64,000 nucleotides of DNA from Eoetvoesia sp035555955 (GTDB taxonomy: Bacteria > Pseudomonadota > Gammaproteobacteria > Burkholderiales > Burkholderiaceae_B): the NCBI RefSeq assembly GCF_035555955.1, contig NZ_DATMGA010000014.1, forward strand, positions 62,001 through 126,000. The letters are read 5' to 3'. Positions 43,837 through 52,897 of the stretch are shown here, one piece after another (within the stretch, counting starts at the first letter, position 1; each line of letters opens with the position of its first letter). The notes beneath the pieces were generated by a model that was not told the DNA's origin, did no database searches, and saw only the letters and a program-made list of their open reading frames with translations. Made by a program: the position numbers and the translations under genes.

Positions 43837-44697
43837 TCAGGCGGCGGCGCGAACCTTGACGTCCAGCGAGCCGATGCGTTCTATCGAGGCATGCATGACG
43901 TCGCCCGGAACCAGCGGGCCCACGCCTTCCGGCGTACCGGTGATGATGACGTCGCCGGGCTGCAGAGTATAGAAGGACGATGCGAATTCAATGAGCTCGG
44001 GCACGCCCAGGATCAGGTCGGCGGTATTGGATTTTTGGCGCTGTTCGTCGTTGACTTTCAGGGAAAGCTCCAGGTTCGAGGCGTCGGGCAGTTCGTCGGC
44101 CGTGACCAGCCACGGGCCAAGCACCGTGTAGCTGTCTGGCGATTTGCGCAGGCTGCGTTCTTCGGGGCCGCGGATGGTGATGTCCAGGCCTATGCAGTAG
44201 CCGGCCACGTAGTTCAGCGCGTCTTCGCGGCGGATGTTGTTGCCCTGCTTGCCGATCACCACGGCCAGTTCGACTTCGTGGTCGTTGCGCCGATCCAGCT
44301 TGCGCAGAGCCACGCCGGCATGCTCGCCCACCAGCGAGCTCGGGGCCTTGAGGAACAGGCCGGCGCGCTGGATGTGGTTGATCTGGTTGTCGTGATGCAG
44401 GTTGCGGTCGTCCAGGACTTCCTGCAGGTGCTTTACGTAGTTGACCGGCGCGGCGATGATCTTGCCGGGATTGGCCACCGGCGAGAGCAGATGGGCTTGA
44501 TCCAGCGGCAGCGTGGGGGCCTTATCCTTGATGGCCTCGATGCGGGCGCGAACCTTGTCCAGGTCGGCGATGAGGGGATCGTGGCCGGGCAGGGGATAGC
44601 GGTGAGCCGGCAGGACGTCCAGGGCGGCGCTGACGTCGCGGACGAGGGAGCCCTCGACGAGACCGAGTTGATTGTTGCCGAATCTACAGATTTTCAT
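43837..44697 (-). CDS. Fumarylacetoacetate-hydrolase-family protein, probable fumarylpyruvate hydrolase
   Basis: 286 aa. The FAH catalytic core is visible in PGKIIAAPVNYVKHLQEV, DHEVELAVVIGKQGNNI, YCIGLDITIRG and QPGDVIITGTPEGVGPL. The last motif carries the acidic metal ligands typical of the family. In gentisate pathways this enzyme splits fumarylpyruvate into fumarate and pyruvate. The protein starts at the ATG at 44697; the longer frame to 44862 is unconserved. It lies divergent from the second LysR gene across a 214-bp regulatory region. Confidence 0.85.
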   Translation of the reverse strand: MKICRFGNNQLGLVEGSLVRDVSAALDVLPAHRYPLPGHDPLIADLDKVRARIEAIKDKAPTLPLDQAHLLSPVANPGKIIAAPVNYVKHLQEVLDDRNLHHDNQINHIQRAGLFLKAPSSLVGEHAGVALRKLDRRNDHEVELAVVIGKQGNNIRREDALNYVAGYCIGLDITIRGPEERSLRKSPDSYTVLGPWLVTADELPDASNLELSLKVNDEQRQKSNTADLILGVPELIEFASSFYTLQPGDVIITGTPEGVGPLVPGDVMHASIERIGSLDVKVRAAA

Positions 44698-44857
44698 GAT
44701 GGGACTCCGAATGCGGGGCCGCGGTCTTTGAGCGGCGATTTTGGGATGATGATGCGCGCCGGCCCATGCCTTCCTATGGTGTCGGAACCTGAAGGGGACT
44801 TGGGCGAGGCGCGAACGATGGAGCAAGTATAGGAAGGGCTTAACTATCAGTCTAGAC

Positions 44858-44886
44858 ATCATGTATGATAATTGTTATCAATTATT
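44858..44886. promoter_or_regulatory. Two palindromes between fumarylpyruvate hydrolase and LysR genes
   Basis: ATCAT-GT-ATGAT (44858-44869) is followed by ATAATTG-TTAT-CAATTAT (44868-44885). Both are perfect and lie in the shared upstream region, good candidates for LysR binding and autoregulation. Confidence 0.45.
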
Positions 44887-44911
44887 TTGATTTTTATCGT
44901 CTTGGTGGGAT

Positions 44912-45811
44912 ATGGACAATATCGACTTGAAGCTGCTGGCCGTTTTCGACGGCATCTACAAGACGGGTAATATTTCGCAGGCCGCCGAATCGCTGGGCAT
45001 AGGCCAGCCTGCGGTCAGCATGAGCCTGCGCAGGCTGCGCGAGCACTTCAACGATCCGCTGTTCGTGCGCACCTCCGGCGGCATGGCGCCCACCTCCCTG
45101 GCCGAGGACCTGAAGCCGTACGTGACGCAAACATTGGCCCTGCTGCATACCACGCTGGACTACCGCGCGCGGTTCGATCCGGCCACTTCCGAGCGCACGT
45201 TCCGCGTCTGCATGAGCGATATCGGCCAGGTGACGGCATTGCCCGCCTTGCTGGAAGTCATCAAGCGCGATGCGCCATCCATCCGGATCGAAATCACGAC
45301 GGTTTCCGAACACACGCCCAAATTGCTGGAATCCGGCGAGGTGGATCTGGCCGTGGGCTTCATGACCAGGCTGGATGCCGGCTTCTACCAGCAAAAGCTG
45401 CTGGACGAGCGCTTTGTCTGCATTGCGCGTTCGGGGCATGCCCGCATCGGCCCGACACTCAGCCTGCGCCAGTTCCAGGAAGAACTGCATATGGTGGTGA
45501 GTTCGTCGGGAACCAGCGACGAGCTTATCGACCGGATGCTCCAGACGAACAATGTCCAGCGCACCGTGGCCGTGCGCGTGCCGAATTTCGCCGGCATCAC
45601 CGCCAATATCGAGAACACGGACTATCTGGTCATCGTGCCGGAACGCCTGGGGCTGTTCCTGCAGAAAGGCTGGGACATCAAGGTGCTTCCCCTGCCGTTC
45701 GAGGCGGTCAGCTATCAGGTCATGCAGCACTGGCACGAACGCCATGCCCGCGAGCCCGGCAACCGCTGGCTGCGCGCAGTCATGTCCGGAATCTTCCAGC
45801 AACCCTCATAA
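44912..45811 (+). CDS. LysR-family transcriptional regulator (gentisate cluster, second copy)
   Basis: 299 aa. The HTH reads IGQPAVSMSLRRLREHFNDPLF and the effector domain begins RTFRVCMSDIGQVTALPALL. It is paralogous to the LysR at 41742, with shared length and long identical-looking blocks, which suggests local duplication. It is divergent from the gentisate dioxygenase/FAH operon and is the likelier direct regulator of that operon. Inducer probably gentisate or 3-hydroxybenzoate, by analogy with NagR/NahR-type regulators. Confidence 0.9.
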   Translation: MDNIDLKLLAVFDGIYKTGNISQAAESLGIGQPAVSMSLRRLREHFNDPLFVRTSGGMAPTSLAEDLKPYVTQTLALLHTTLDYRARFDPATSERTFRVCMSDIGQVTALPALLEVIKRDAPSIRIEITTVSEHTPKLLESGEVDLAVGFMTRLDAGFYQQKLLDERFVCIARSGHARIGPTLSLRQFQEELHMVVSSSGTSDELIDRMLQTNNVQRTVAVRVPNFAGITANIENTDYLVIVPERLGLFLQKGWDIKVLPLPFEAVSYQVMQHWHERHAREPGNRWLRAVMSGIFQQPS

Positions 45812-45993
45812 GTGGATGGTTATGTCCCGCCGGTAAAAAGTCATTGGAGGTATTTTTTCAGGTTCTTCAAAATGTGCCGACACAGTCAAGATGTGTTGGC
45901 ACAGATAAAAACACCGGCCGTATCCGCCGGCGCGCATGGCGACGCCACGGAAGCAGCGGTCGTGAATAATAAACAGACCCTGGAGTAGACAAG

Positions 45994-47334
45994 GTGAGAT
46001 CCGAATTCAGAAAGTACGCAGTAGTGGCCCTGCTGTTTGTATTCATGGTGGTGAACTTTGCCGACAAGGCGGTTCTGGGCATTGTCGGGGTGCCGTTGAT
46101 GAAGGACGTGGGCATTACGCCGCAGGAGTTCGGCTACATCGCCAGCTCGTTCTTCCTGCTGTATTCAATTTCGGGCATTGCGTTCGGCTTCCTGGCCAAT
46201 CGCATCAAGTCGAAATACATCCTGCTGGGCCTGGCCGCCGTCTGGGCGTTGACCCAGTTTCCGGTGGTGTTCTGGCCGACGGTGCCGATCCTCGTCATGT
46301 CGCGCATGTTGCTTGGCGCGGCGGAAGGGCCCGCCTATCCCGTCGCGGTACATGCCGTCTACAAGTGGTTTCCCGACGACCGGCGCACGCTGCCGACGGC
46401 CATGCTGTCGCAGGGGGCGCCGGTGGGGGTGATCATTGCGGCGCCGCTGCTGGCCCATCTGATCGCCCGCTATTCCTGGCATGCGGCGTTCATCGCCTGC
46501 GGCGTGCTGGGCCTGGCCTGGTGCGTGTTGTGGGCCTTTATCGGTAAAGAGGGCGGGCATGGCGAGCCGGCTTCCCGGCCGGCGGGCACGGCGGTTGCCG
46601 GCTTCGACGAGGACGGCCCGCGTATTCCGTATTCGCGCCTGCTGCTGGATCCGTCGCTGATAGGCACCGTGCTTGCCACGTTCGCCGCGTTCTGGATATT
46701 GACCGTGGGCCTGACCTGGCTGCCGCCTTATCTCGAGCAAGGGCTGGGATACGTCACGGTGGACATGGGATGGCTGATCGCCGTGATCGTGGGCGCCAAT
46801 ATTCCGTTCCAGCTTGGCGGCTCGTGGTTGTCGCAGCATCTGCTCGTCAAGAAGGGCGTGCCCTCGCGCTTGTCCCGTGCCGTGCTCATGAGCGGCCTCA
46901 TCGCGCTGGGCGGTGTCAGCCTTTTCGCCGCTATGCTGCTGGACTTTGGGCCAGTCGCAAAAATCGTGTTCCTGGCCATAGGCTGCGCCTTGCCCAATAT
47001 CGTGTTCTGCATCGGGCCCGCCATTATCGGCGAGTTCGCGCCGCTTCGGCAGCGCGCCGGCCTGCTGGCCATCAACAGTTCGGTGGGCACGACGGCGGGC
47101 TTGATCGCGCCCACGGTGACGGGCTGGCTGGTCGGCGCGGCGGGCAAGGCGAACGTGGCCGCCGGCTACGCAAACAGCTATATGTTCGCTGGCGCGCTGC
47201 TCGTGGTGTTCGGCCTGCTGGGCTGCTTCATCATCGATCCCGCCCGGAGCGCGGCCAGGAACCGCCGGCTCTGCGAGGGCGCGCAGACCTGCCCGGCCGA
47301 TGACCGGCAATCCATGTCTCACGCACCGACTTAG
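45994..47334 (+). CDS. MFS transporter, anion:cation symporter type
   Basis: 446 aa with 12 predicted membrane helices. It starts with GTG at 45994, with GGAG eight bases upstream. Typical MFS loop residues appear in GLAAVWALTQFP and RMLLGAAEGPAYPVAVHAVYKWFPDDRR, the sequence that marks the ACS/aromatic-acid carrier groups. The end carries RAGLLAINSSVGTTAGLIAPTV. The gentisate genes next door make an aromatic acid (3-hydroxybenzoate or gentisate) the likely cargo. The C-terminal tail after 420 is unusually basic and cysteine-containing. Confidence 0.85.
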   Translation: MRSEFRKYAVVALLFVFMVVNFADKAVLGIVGVPLMKDVGITPQEFGYIASSFFLLYSISGIAFGFLANRIKSKYILLGLAAVWALTQFPVVFWPTVPILVMSRMLLGAAEGPAYPVAVHAVYKWFPDDRRTLPTAMLSQGAPVGVIIAAPLLAHLIARYSWHAAFIACGVLGLAWCVLWAFIGKEGGHGEPASRPAGTAVAGFDEDGPRIPYSRLLLDPSLIGTVLATFAAFWILTVGLTWLPPYLEQGLGYVTVDMGWLIAVIVGANIPFQLGGSWLSQHLLVKKGVPSRLSRAVLMSGLIALGGVSLFAAMLLDFGPVAKIVFLAIGCALPNIVFCIGPAIIGEFAPLRQRAGLLAINSSVGTTAGLIAPTVTGWLVGAAGKANVAAGYANSYMFAGALLVVFGLLGCFIIDPARSAARNRRLCEGAQTCPADDRQSMSHAPT

Positions 47335-47385
47335 CGTGTATGCATGGAGGCGGCGGCCTTGGCGCCCGCCGGATGGTTGCAATGA

Positions 47386-47571
47386 TTATGTTTTGTCGCG
47401 GGCGTTGCGTATGTCGTCTTTGGCTTCGCCGATCTTTCGCTGGACTTTGCCCACGGCCTTGTCCACTTTGCCTTCGGTTTCCGTTGCGCGATTCCCCGTG
47501 ACCTTGCCCACGGCTTCCTTGATCGTGCCCTTGACTTCCTTGCCTGCGCCCTTGATGCGGTCGTTGTCCAT
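47386..47571 (-). CDS. CsbD-family stress protein
   Basis: 61 aa. MDNDRIKGAGKEVKGTIKE matches the CsbD consensus, as does the repeat-like GKVTGNRATETEGKVDKAVGKVQRKIGEAKDD. Such small lysine/glutamate-rich helical proteins are induced by stress in Bacillus and many proteobacteria; the molecular role is unknown. AAGGAAC lies just upstream of the ATG. It is preceded, on the same strand, by the PAS-LuxR gene, whose stop is 165 bp away. Confidence 0.85.
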   Translation of the reverse strand: MDNDRIKGAGKEVKGTIKEAVGKVTGNRATETEGKVDKAVGKVQRKIGEAKDDIRNARDKT

Positions 47572-47707
47572 GTTCGTTCCTTTCTTGATCGAGTACGGAT
47601 GAAATCCACAGGCCGTGTGACAGGCGCTTGACGGAATGCCGATGCCCCCAACGGCTGCGGATATCTGCACTTTATCCATGGACCGCACCTGCAGAAAGAC
47701 CAGCCAG

Positions 47708-47725
47708 TACTAGGAGCACTAGTAT
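47708..47725. promoter_or_regulatory. TACTAG/CTAGTA inverted repeat
   Basis: TACTAG (47708-47713) and CTAGTA (47719-47724) around GAGCA lie between csbD and the PAS-LuxR gene, followed by TTTTT on the plus strand. It could be an operator for csbD or a weak terminator. Confidence 0.35.
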
Positions 47726-47736
47726 TTTTGGACGTT

Positions 47737-49245
47737 TTATTTCGTACGGTTTTTCTTGCCGTGAGAGAATTCCTCGTAGCCGATAATGCCACGCTCTCGT
47801 GCCCATACAATCGCTGCGCTGCGCCTGTGCACATCGATCTTGCTGTAGATCGTGGCCACATGGTTGCGCACGGTATTGCGCGCCAGATGGAGTGTCGCGC
47901 CGATTTCTTCGTCGCTTTGTCCCTGGCACATCAGCCCCAGGACATCATGCTCACGCGGCGTCAAGTCGGCCAGCTCCAGCGCGTTGTCCTGCCTGCCTTG
48001 CGGTCGCCGGATCTGCGCCAGCTTTTCGATGACAGTGCGGCTGAACCACGATGTGTCCTGCATGACTGTTTCGATTGCCGCGATAAGTTCCACTTCGGAC
48101 TGCCTGCGCTCGGTGATGTTCTGGATGACGAACAGCACGCACGGCTTTTCCTGGATGCTGACGGTCTCGGCTGAAGCCAGGCAGTCCAGCAGCGTGCCTT
48201 CCTTGGTCTGCAACTGGATTTCATGGTTGCGGACGCTGTTGGTCTTGATCAGCAAGGCTTCGAGTTTTTGGTATTCCCTGGCATCCGCCCATATCGAGAG
48301 GTCGGCCGAGTCATGGTTCAAGGTTTCTTCAGCCGAATAGCCGGTGGTGTTCAGGAATGCGTCATTCACTTCCAGCAAGTGAAACTTTTCGAGCGTACTC
48401 AAGAACATGGGAACGGGAGCAAGCCGGAAGGCTTTTGAAAAACGTTCCTGCATTCCCCGCAATTCATTTTCCACCTGTTTTCTCGGATCCAGGTCGATGA
48501 AGGTGAACAGCATGCAATCCCTGTCTCCCTCTTCCATGGGCTGGCCGGCGACGATGACAGATTTTTCCTTTCCGCCCGGCAGTTTGAGCTTGGCCTCCAT
48601 TTGCGGAATGGTCTTGCCTTCGTTCAGGCTGGCGATAGCCTCATCCTTTTTGTCGGCATAAGCCAGGACATCGATTTCGTAAACGGATCTGCCTATGACC
48701 TTCTCGCGGCGATAGCCTGTCATGTCCAGGAACCCCTGGTTGACCCTGACGTAGCGTAAATCGGCCAGACAGCATATCAAGGCGGGGGCCGGATTGGCGT
48801 TGAACGTTTTTTCGAAGCGTTCTTCTGCGTTGTAGCGTTCGGTGACGTCGTGCATGACCAGCACAGCCGCTTCCGGATTTTTTGCCTCGTCGTTCAATAT
48901 CAGGCCGCTTACCTGGTGTATTCGACGAAAATCGGCATCGTCCGCTCGCGTGACTTCCACCACTACATCGGCGAACTCATCTCCTGAAAGTACGCGCTCG
49001 ATGGGATATTGCGCGCAGGACAACCGGTGGTTGTTTCTATACTTGAGCATGAATTTCTCGCCGTAGCCGTCGGCCGTTTTACCCAGTTCCTCCAGCGTTT
49101 GTACGCCGTGCATGTCAAGCGCCGTCTGGTTGGCCCAGGCGATGGACTTGTCGGGCTCGATCAGCATGACGCCTTCGATCAGGCCGCTGATGATCTGCTG
49201 CAGATGCTGGCGATTTGTGGTTGGGGCGATGGGCTCGGTACTCAT
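47737..49245 (-). CDS. Triple-PAS LuxR-type regulator
   Basis: 502 aa. Three PAS domains lie at about 10-130, 140-255 and 265-385, seen from VRVNQGFLDMTGYRREKVIG and VNDAFLNTTGYSAEE. The C-terminal LuxR HTH (about 425-490) reads LTPREHDVLGLMCQGQSDEEIG, then LHLARNTVRNHVATIYSKI. No membrane helix and no kinase domain are seen, so it is a soluble sensor-regulator. Effector is unknown; PAS domains may bind heme, flavin or an aromatic ligand. It is upstream of csbD on the same strand. Confidence 0.85.
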   Translation of the reverse strand: MSTEPIAPTTNRQHLQQIISGLIEGVMLIEPDKSIAWANQTALDMHGVQTLEELGKTADGYGEKFMLKYRNNHRLSCAQYPIERVLSGDEFADVVVEVTRADDADFRRIHQVSGLILNDEAKNPEAAVLVMHDVTERYNAEERFEKTFNANPAPALICCLADLRYVRVNQGFLDMTGYRREKVIGRSVYEIDVLAYADKKDEAIASLNEGKTIPQMEAKLKLPGGKEKSVIVAGQPMEEGDRDCMLFTFIDLDPRKQVENELRGMQERFSKAFRLAPVPMFLSTLEKFHLLEVNDAFLNTTGYSAEETLNHDSADLSIWADAREYQKLEALLIKTNSVRNHEIQLQTKEGTLLDCLASAETVSIQEKPCVLFVIQNITERRQSEVELIAAIETVMQDTSWFSRTVIEKLAQIRRPQGRQDNALELADLTPREHDVLGLMCQGQSDEEIGATLHLARNTVRNHVATIYSKIDVHRRSAAIVWARERGIIGYEEFSHGKKNRTK

Positions 49246-49523
49246 ATACGGCTCCGTAAGGGATTGCGCTTATGACATGTTGAGGCTCGCTAAGAATAGC
49301 CTGCCCGCCAAGATCCGGTCTTTTTAAAAAGTAAATTTACACGTTGTATGCTTTTGACAAACGCCCCAGGAGGGGCGCGCGAGGCCAATGCAATGCCCGC
49401 TTTGAGTCCGGTGTAAAAGCACTAGCAAAAATGAAGAGTTTCCATCTGTGCGCGGCGACGATGCATTTGTAGGATTGAGCTGCCTTGAGTGTTTTCCAAG
49501 GTATTTCAATCTAGGAGTGTTAT

Positions 49524-49799
49524 ATGAGCACCGATCAAAATCAAAATCCGCAAGTGCAGAATCCCGGCAATCGCCCGGTGGACGATCCGGGGCAGAAGCC
49601 TTCGCGCCAGGCGCCTGGTCAACAGCCTGGCGACCCCAGTCGCCAAAACGACCCTAGCCGGCCGGATGATCCAAGCCGCCAGAACGATCCTCATCGTTCA
49701 AGCGATCCCGATGGCCAAAACGACTCGCGCCGTTTGAGCGACTCGGCCCAGCGGGAAGCAGGCAAGGCCGGAGCGCCGCAGCCAAGCCGCGACCGCTGA
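49524..49799 (+). CDS. Small disordered repeat protein, 91 aa
   Basis: It starts ATG at 49524 with TAGGAG upstream. The composition is nearly free of hydrophobic and aromatic residues: Gln, Asn, Asp, Pro, Ser, Arg. The middle (about 37-65) is a repeat of the form DPSRQND-PSRPDD-PSRQND-PHRSSD-PDGQND. Such a sequence suggests an intrinsically disordered stress or envelope-associated protein. No homologue is recognised. It lies between ppc and the PAS-LuxR gene, divergent from the latter. Confidence 0.6.
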   Translation: MSTDQNQNPQVQNPGNRPVDDPGQKPSRQAPGQQPGDPSRQNDPSRPDDPSRQNDPHRSSDPDGQNDSRRLSDSAQREAGKAGAPQPSRDR

Positions 49800-49934
49800 T
49801 CGCGGTTCGAAGCTGAGTTGCCGCCGTACGGGGCCGAGCAGCGGGGCCGGGGCGGCAGCTAGCTCGCAGCCGGCAGATCGGTTGCCGATCCCTTGCCGGC
49901 GCATGCCTTTCCGGTGCAAGATCCACTGCCGCCT

Positions 49935-52796
49935 TCAGCCCGAATTGCGCAGTCCGGCGGCGATGCCGTTGATCGTCATGTGTATGGCCCGCTGGATCTG
50001 GCTTTCCTTGTCGTCGCGGCGCGGCGCCTTTTCTCCTTCCTGCCGATGGCGCTTCAGCAGTTCGACCTGCAGGTGGTTGAGTGGGTCGATGTAGGCGAAA
50101 CGTTCGCTCAGGGCATTGGCCAGCAGAGGGTCTTCGGCCAGCAATTCGCGCTGGGCGACCCGCGTGAACATTTCCCTGGTCAGCAGGAATTCGGCCTCGA
50201 TGCGTCCGAACACATGGTTGCGCAAGGCGGCGTCCGCCACCAGGCCGGCGTACTGCCGGGCGATGCCCAGGTCGGTCTTGGCCAGCACCTGTTCCATGTT
50301 CGACAGCAGCGTCCTGAAGAAAGGCCAGTCGCGCGCCATCTTCCTCAGCATGGCCAGGCGCGCCGCGGCTGTCGCCGGCCCGTTCTCGTGGCCATGTTCG
50401 ACGTAGCGATACAGGGCGGTTCCCATACCGTACCAGCCGGTCAGCAAGAGGCGGCACTGCGCCCACGAGAACCCCCATGGAATGGCGCGCAGGTCTTCGA
50501 TCTTCTGGCTGGCCTTGCGCGACGAGGGCCGTGAGCCGATGTTCAGCCCGGCGATTTCAAGTATGGGCGTCGAGGCGAAGAAGTAGTCGTTGAAGCCCGG
50601 CGTGGCGTAGACCAGATCGCGATAGGCCTGCTGGGCCGTGGCCGACATGAAGTCCAGCGCCGAACCGAACCGGGCCATGTTCTCGTCTTCGGTTTGCGCC
50701 GCCGCCAGCTTGGGCGCCAGGCTGGCCTCGAGCGTCGCCGCGACGAACATTTCCAGGTGGTAGCGCCCGACTTCGGCGTTCTTGTACTTGGCCTGTATGA
50801 CTTCGCCTTGCTCGGTCAGCCGTATCTGGCCGTTGACGGTGCCCGGCGGCTGGGCAAGGATGGCGTCGAAGCTCGATCCGCCGCCGCGGCCCACCGATCC
50901 GCCCCGGCCATGGAACAGCCGCAGGCGCGTCTTGCGTTTCAGGAATACCTGGACCAGTTGGCGCTCGGCCTGGTAGAGGGACCAGTTCGAGGTCAGATAG
51001 CCGCCGTCCTTGTTGCTGTCGGAATACCCCAGCATGACTTCCTGCACGCCGTCTTGCGCGTGGCGCACACGGGCCTTGACTTCGGGCAGGTCCAGCCATT
51101 GCGCCATGATGCCGGCGCTGCGCTCCAGGTCGGGTATGGTTTCGAACAAGGGCACCACCATCAGTCCGCCTTCGCTGTTGTCGGAAGCCTGGTTCCAGGC
51201 CGGCGCGATGAGTCCGGTTTCCTGCTGCAGCACCAGCACTTCGAGCAGGTCGCTGAGCGTTTCGGTGTGCGAAACGATGGCCTGCTTGATGGCCATGTCG
51301 CCATATTTCTTGCGGCAAGCCGCCGCCATGCGCAATATGGCCAGTTCTTTTTCGGTTTCGGCCGAATAGGATATCCACGGCGACACCAGGGGCCTGGCCT
51401 GGCGGATTTCGCTGCGCAGCAGGCTGATGCGCTCTTCCTCGGACAAGGCGGCGTAGTCGACGACCTTGTTGTTGCGCATGACGCAGGCCGCCTTGAACAG
51501 CTCGGTCAACACGCGTTCGTGGACGTCCGAGCTCTGGCGCAGATCGACCGTGGCCAGGTGGAAGCCGAATACGCTGGCGGCCTGGCGCAGGCTGTCGAGC
51601 CGCAGCGGCGCGATGAGCGAGCCGTGGTGCTTGCCGAGCGAGTCGAGCACGATTTGCAGGTCGTGCTCGAACTCCTGGGGATCCGCGTAGGGCGGGGCCT
51701 CGTAGGTCGGCCAAAGCGCCTGCGAATGGCCGGTCAGCGCGATGGACGTGGCGGCCAGCCTGGCATAGATATGGATGAAGGCGCGGCGGTACGGTTCGTC
51801 CAGCCGGTGGGGGGAGGGGTCCTGGCTTTCCTGGGCAAGCTCCCGCAGCGCGGGGCTTACCGGACTCAGCGACTGGGAGATGGAAACCTCGGTTCCCAGT
51901 TGCTTGACTTCGTGCAGGTAGTGGCGCAGCACCAGTGTGGACTGGCGCAGCAGCGCTTGCTCCAGTGTCGTCGCATTGACGTTGGGATTGCCGTCCCGGT
52001 CGCCGCCTATCCAGTTGCCCATGCGCAGGAATGGCGGCAGCGGCTCGCCGCTCTCGTCGAAAATGTTGCGGGCCGGGCCTTGCAACTGATTCGACAAGTC
52101 CTGGTAGAGCCGGGGAATGGCTGTCAGGAAGGTGCTGGTGTAGTAGGTGAGCGCATTGTCGATTTCGTCGATGACCGTCAGCCTTTGCTGGCGCAGCATG
52201 CGCGTCTGCCACAGCATGGCGACCAGGCCCGTCAGCCGTTTCTGCAGCGCGCGCCTTTCCGAAGGCGTCAGGGTGTCCTGTTCGTGGGCCAGCAGGGCGG
52301 CGATCTCGCGGTGCAGGTCCAGGGTGCTTTTGCGCTGGACTTCGGTGGGGTGCGCGGTAAGCACCGGCATGATGCAGGCGCTTTCCAGGTAGCGCCTAAC
52401 CTTGTGTCCGCCAATGCCCTGGGCCTTCAGGAAGGTCAGGGCGTGCTGCAGGCTGCCGTGCGCCGGCTCGCCGCTGGTCAGCTCGTGCTTGCGCTGGCGC
52501 CGGTTCTGGTCGCGGTCTTCGGCGATGTTGGACAATTGCAGGAAATAGCTGAACGCCCGAGCGACCGAGTTGGCCTTGTGGCTGGCCAGCCGAACGATTT
52601 GACGCTCCAGGATTTTTCCCGATGCCGCATCCCCCTCGCGGCGAAACTTCACGGCCGCCTGACGAAGCTTTTCGATGATTTCGTAGACGGCCTTGCCGTC
52701 GCATTCCTTGATGACTTCGCCCAAGGTCTTGCCAAGCAGGCGGATATCGTTGCGCAGGGAAGAGGACGCCGCGGCGCCGGGTGCTGAGTGATCCAC
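49935..52796 (-). CDS. ppc: Phosphoenolpyruvate carboxylase
   Basis: 953 aa from the GTG at 52796, which I choose because AGGAGA (52801-52806 complement) is four bases upstream; a TTG at 52853 extends it to 972 aa without good family support. Ppc carboxylates phosphoenolpyruvate to oxaloacetate, replenishing the TCA cycle. Motifs: LTAHPTEVQRKS with the catalytic His, FHGRGGSVGRGGG, VMLGYSDSNKDGGYLTSNW and the C-terminal MTINGIAAGLRNSG. The C-terminal NTG pattern of the family is NSG here. No adjacent regulatory or kinase gene is seen. Confidence 0.95.
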   Translation of the reverse strand: MDHSAPGAAASSSLRNDIRLLGKTLGEVIKECDGKAVYEIIEKLRQAAVKFRREGDAASGKILERQIVRLASHKANSVARAFSYFLQLSNIAEDRDQNRRQRKHELTSGEPAHGSLQHALTFLKAQGIGGHKVRRYLESACIMPVLTAHPTEVQRKSTLDLHREIAALLAHEQDTLTPSERRALQKRLTGLVAMLWQTRMLRQQRLTVIDEIDNALTYYTSTFLTAIPRLYQDLSNQLQGPARNIFDESGEPLPPFLRMGNWIGGDRDGNPNVNATTLEQALLRQSTLVLRHYLHEVKQLGTEVSISQSLSPVSPALRELAQESQDPSPHRLDEPYRRAFIHIYARLAATSIALTGHSQALWPTYEAPPYADPQEFEHDLQIVLDSLGKHHGSLIAPLRLDSLRQAASVFGFHLATVDLRQSSDVHERVLTELFKAACVMRNNKVVDYAALSEEERISLLRSEIRQARPLVSPWISYSAETEKELAILRMAAACRKKYGDMAIKQAIVSHTETLSDLLEVLVLQQETGLIAPAWNQASDNSEGGLMVVPLFETIPDLERSAGIMAQWLDLPEVKARVRHAQDGVQEVMLGYSDSNKDGGYLTSNWSLYQAERQLVQVFLKRKTRLRLFHGRGGSVGRGGGSSFDAILAQPPGTVNGQIRLTEQGEVIQAKYKNAEVGRYHLEMFVAATLEASLAPKLAAAQTEDENMARFGSALDFMSATAQQAYRDLVYATPGFNDYFFASTPILEIAGLNIGSRPSSRKASQKIEDLRAIPWGFSWAQCRLLLTGWYGMGTALYRYVEHGHENGPATAAARLAMLRKMARDWPFFRTLLSNMEQVLAKTDLGIARQYAGLVADAALRNHVFGRIEAEFLLTREMFTRVAQRELLAEDPLLANALSERFAYIDPLNHLQVELLKRHRQEGEKAPRRDDKESQIQRAIHMTINGIAAGLRNSG

Positions 52797-52897
52797 AAAG
52801 TCTCCTGGTAGGCCCGATGCCGCCGTGGCCCGTTTGTCTATGTTGCAGTGCAACCAACACTATAACCAGTCAGGCCGGGGTTTGACTAGGGGCGTGT

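Noticed and set aside
40118..45993. Search for a mobile element at the borders of the catabolic clusters
   Set aside because: No transposase, integrase, tRNA or flanking direct repeats seen, so I cannot define an element despite the composition change.
50694..52787. 697-codon open frame antisense to ppc
   Set aside because: Same reasoning: the sense strand encodes all ppc motifs, and the antisense product has no motif.
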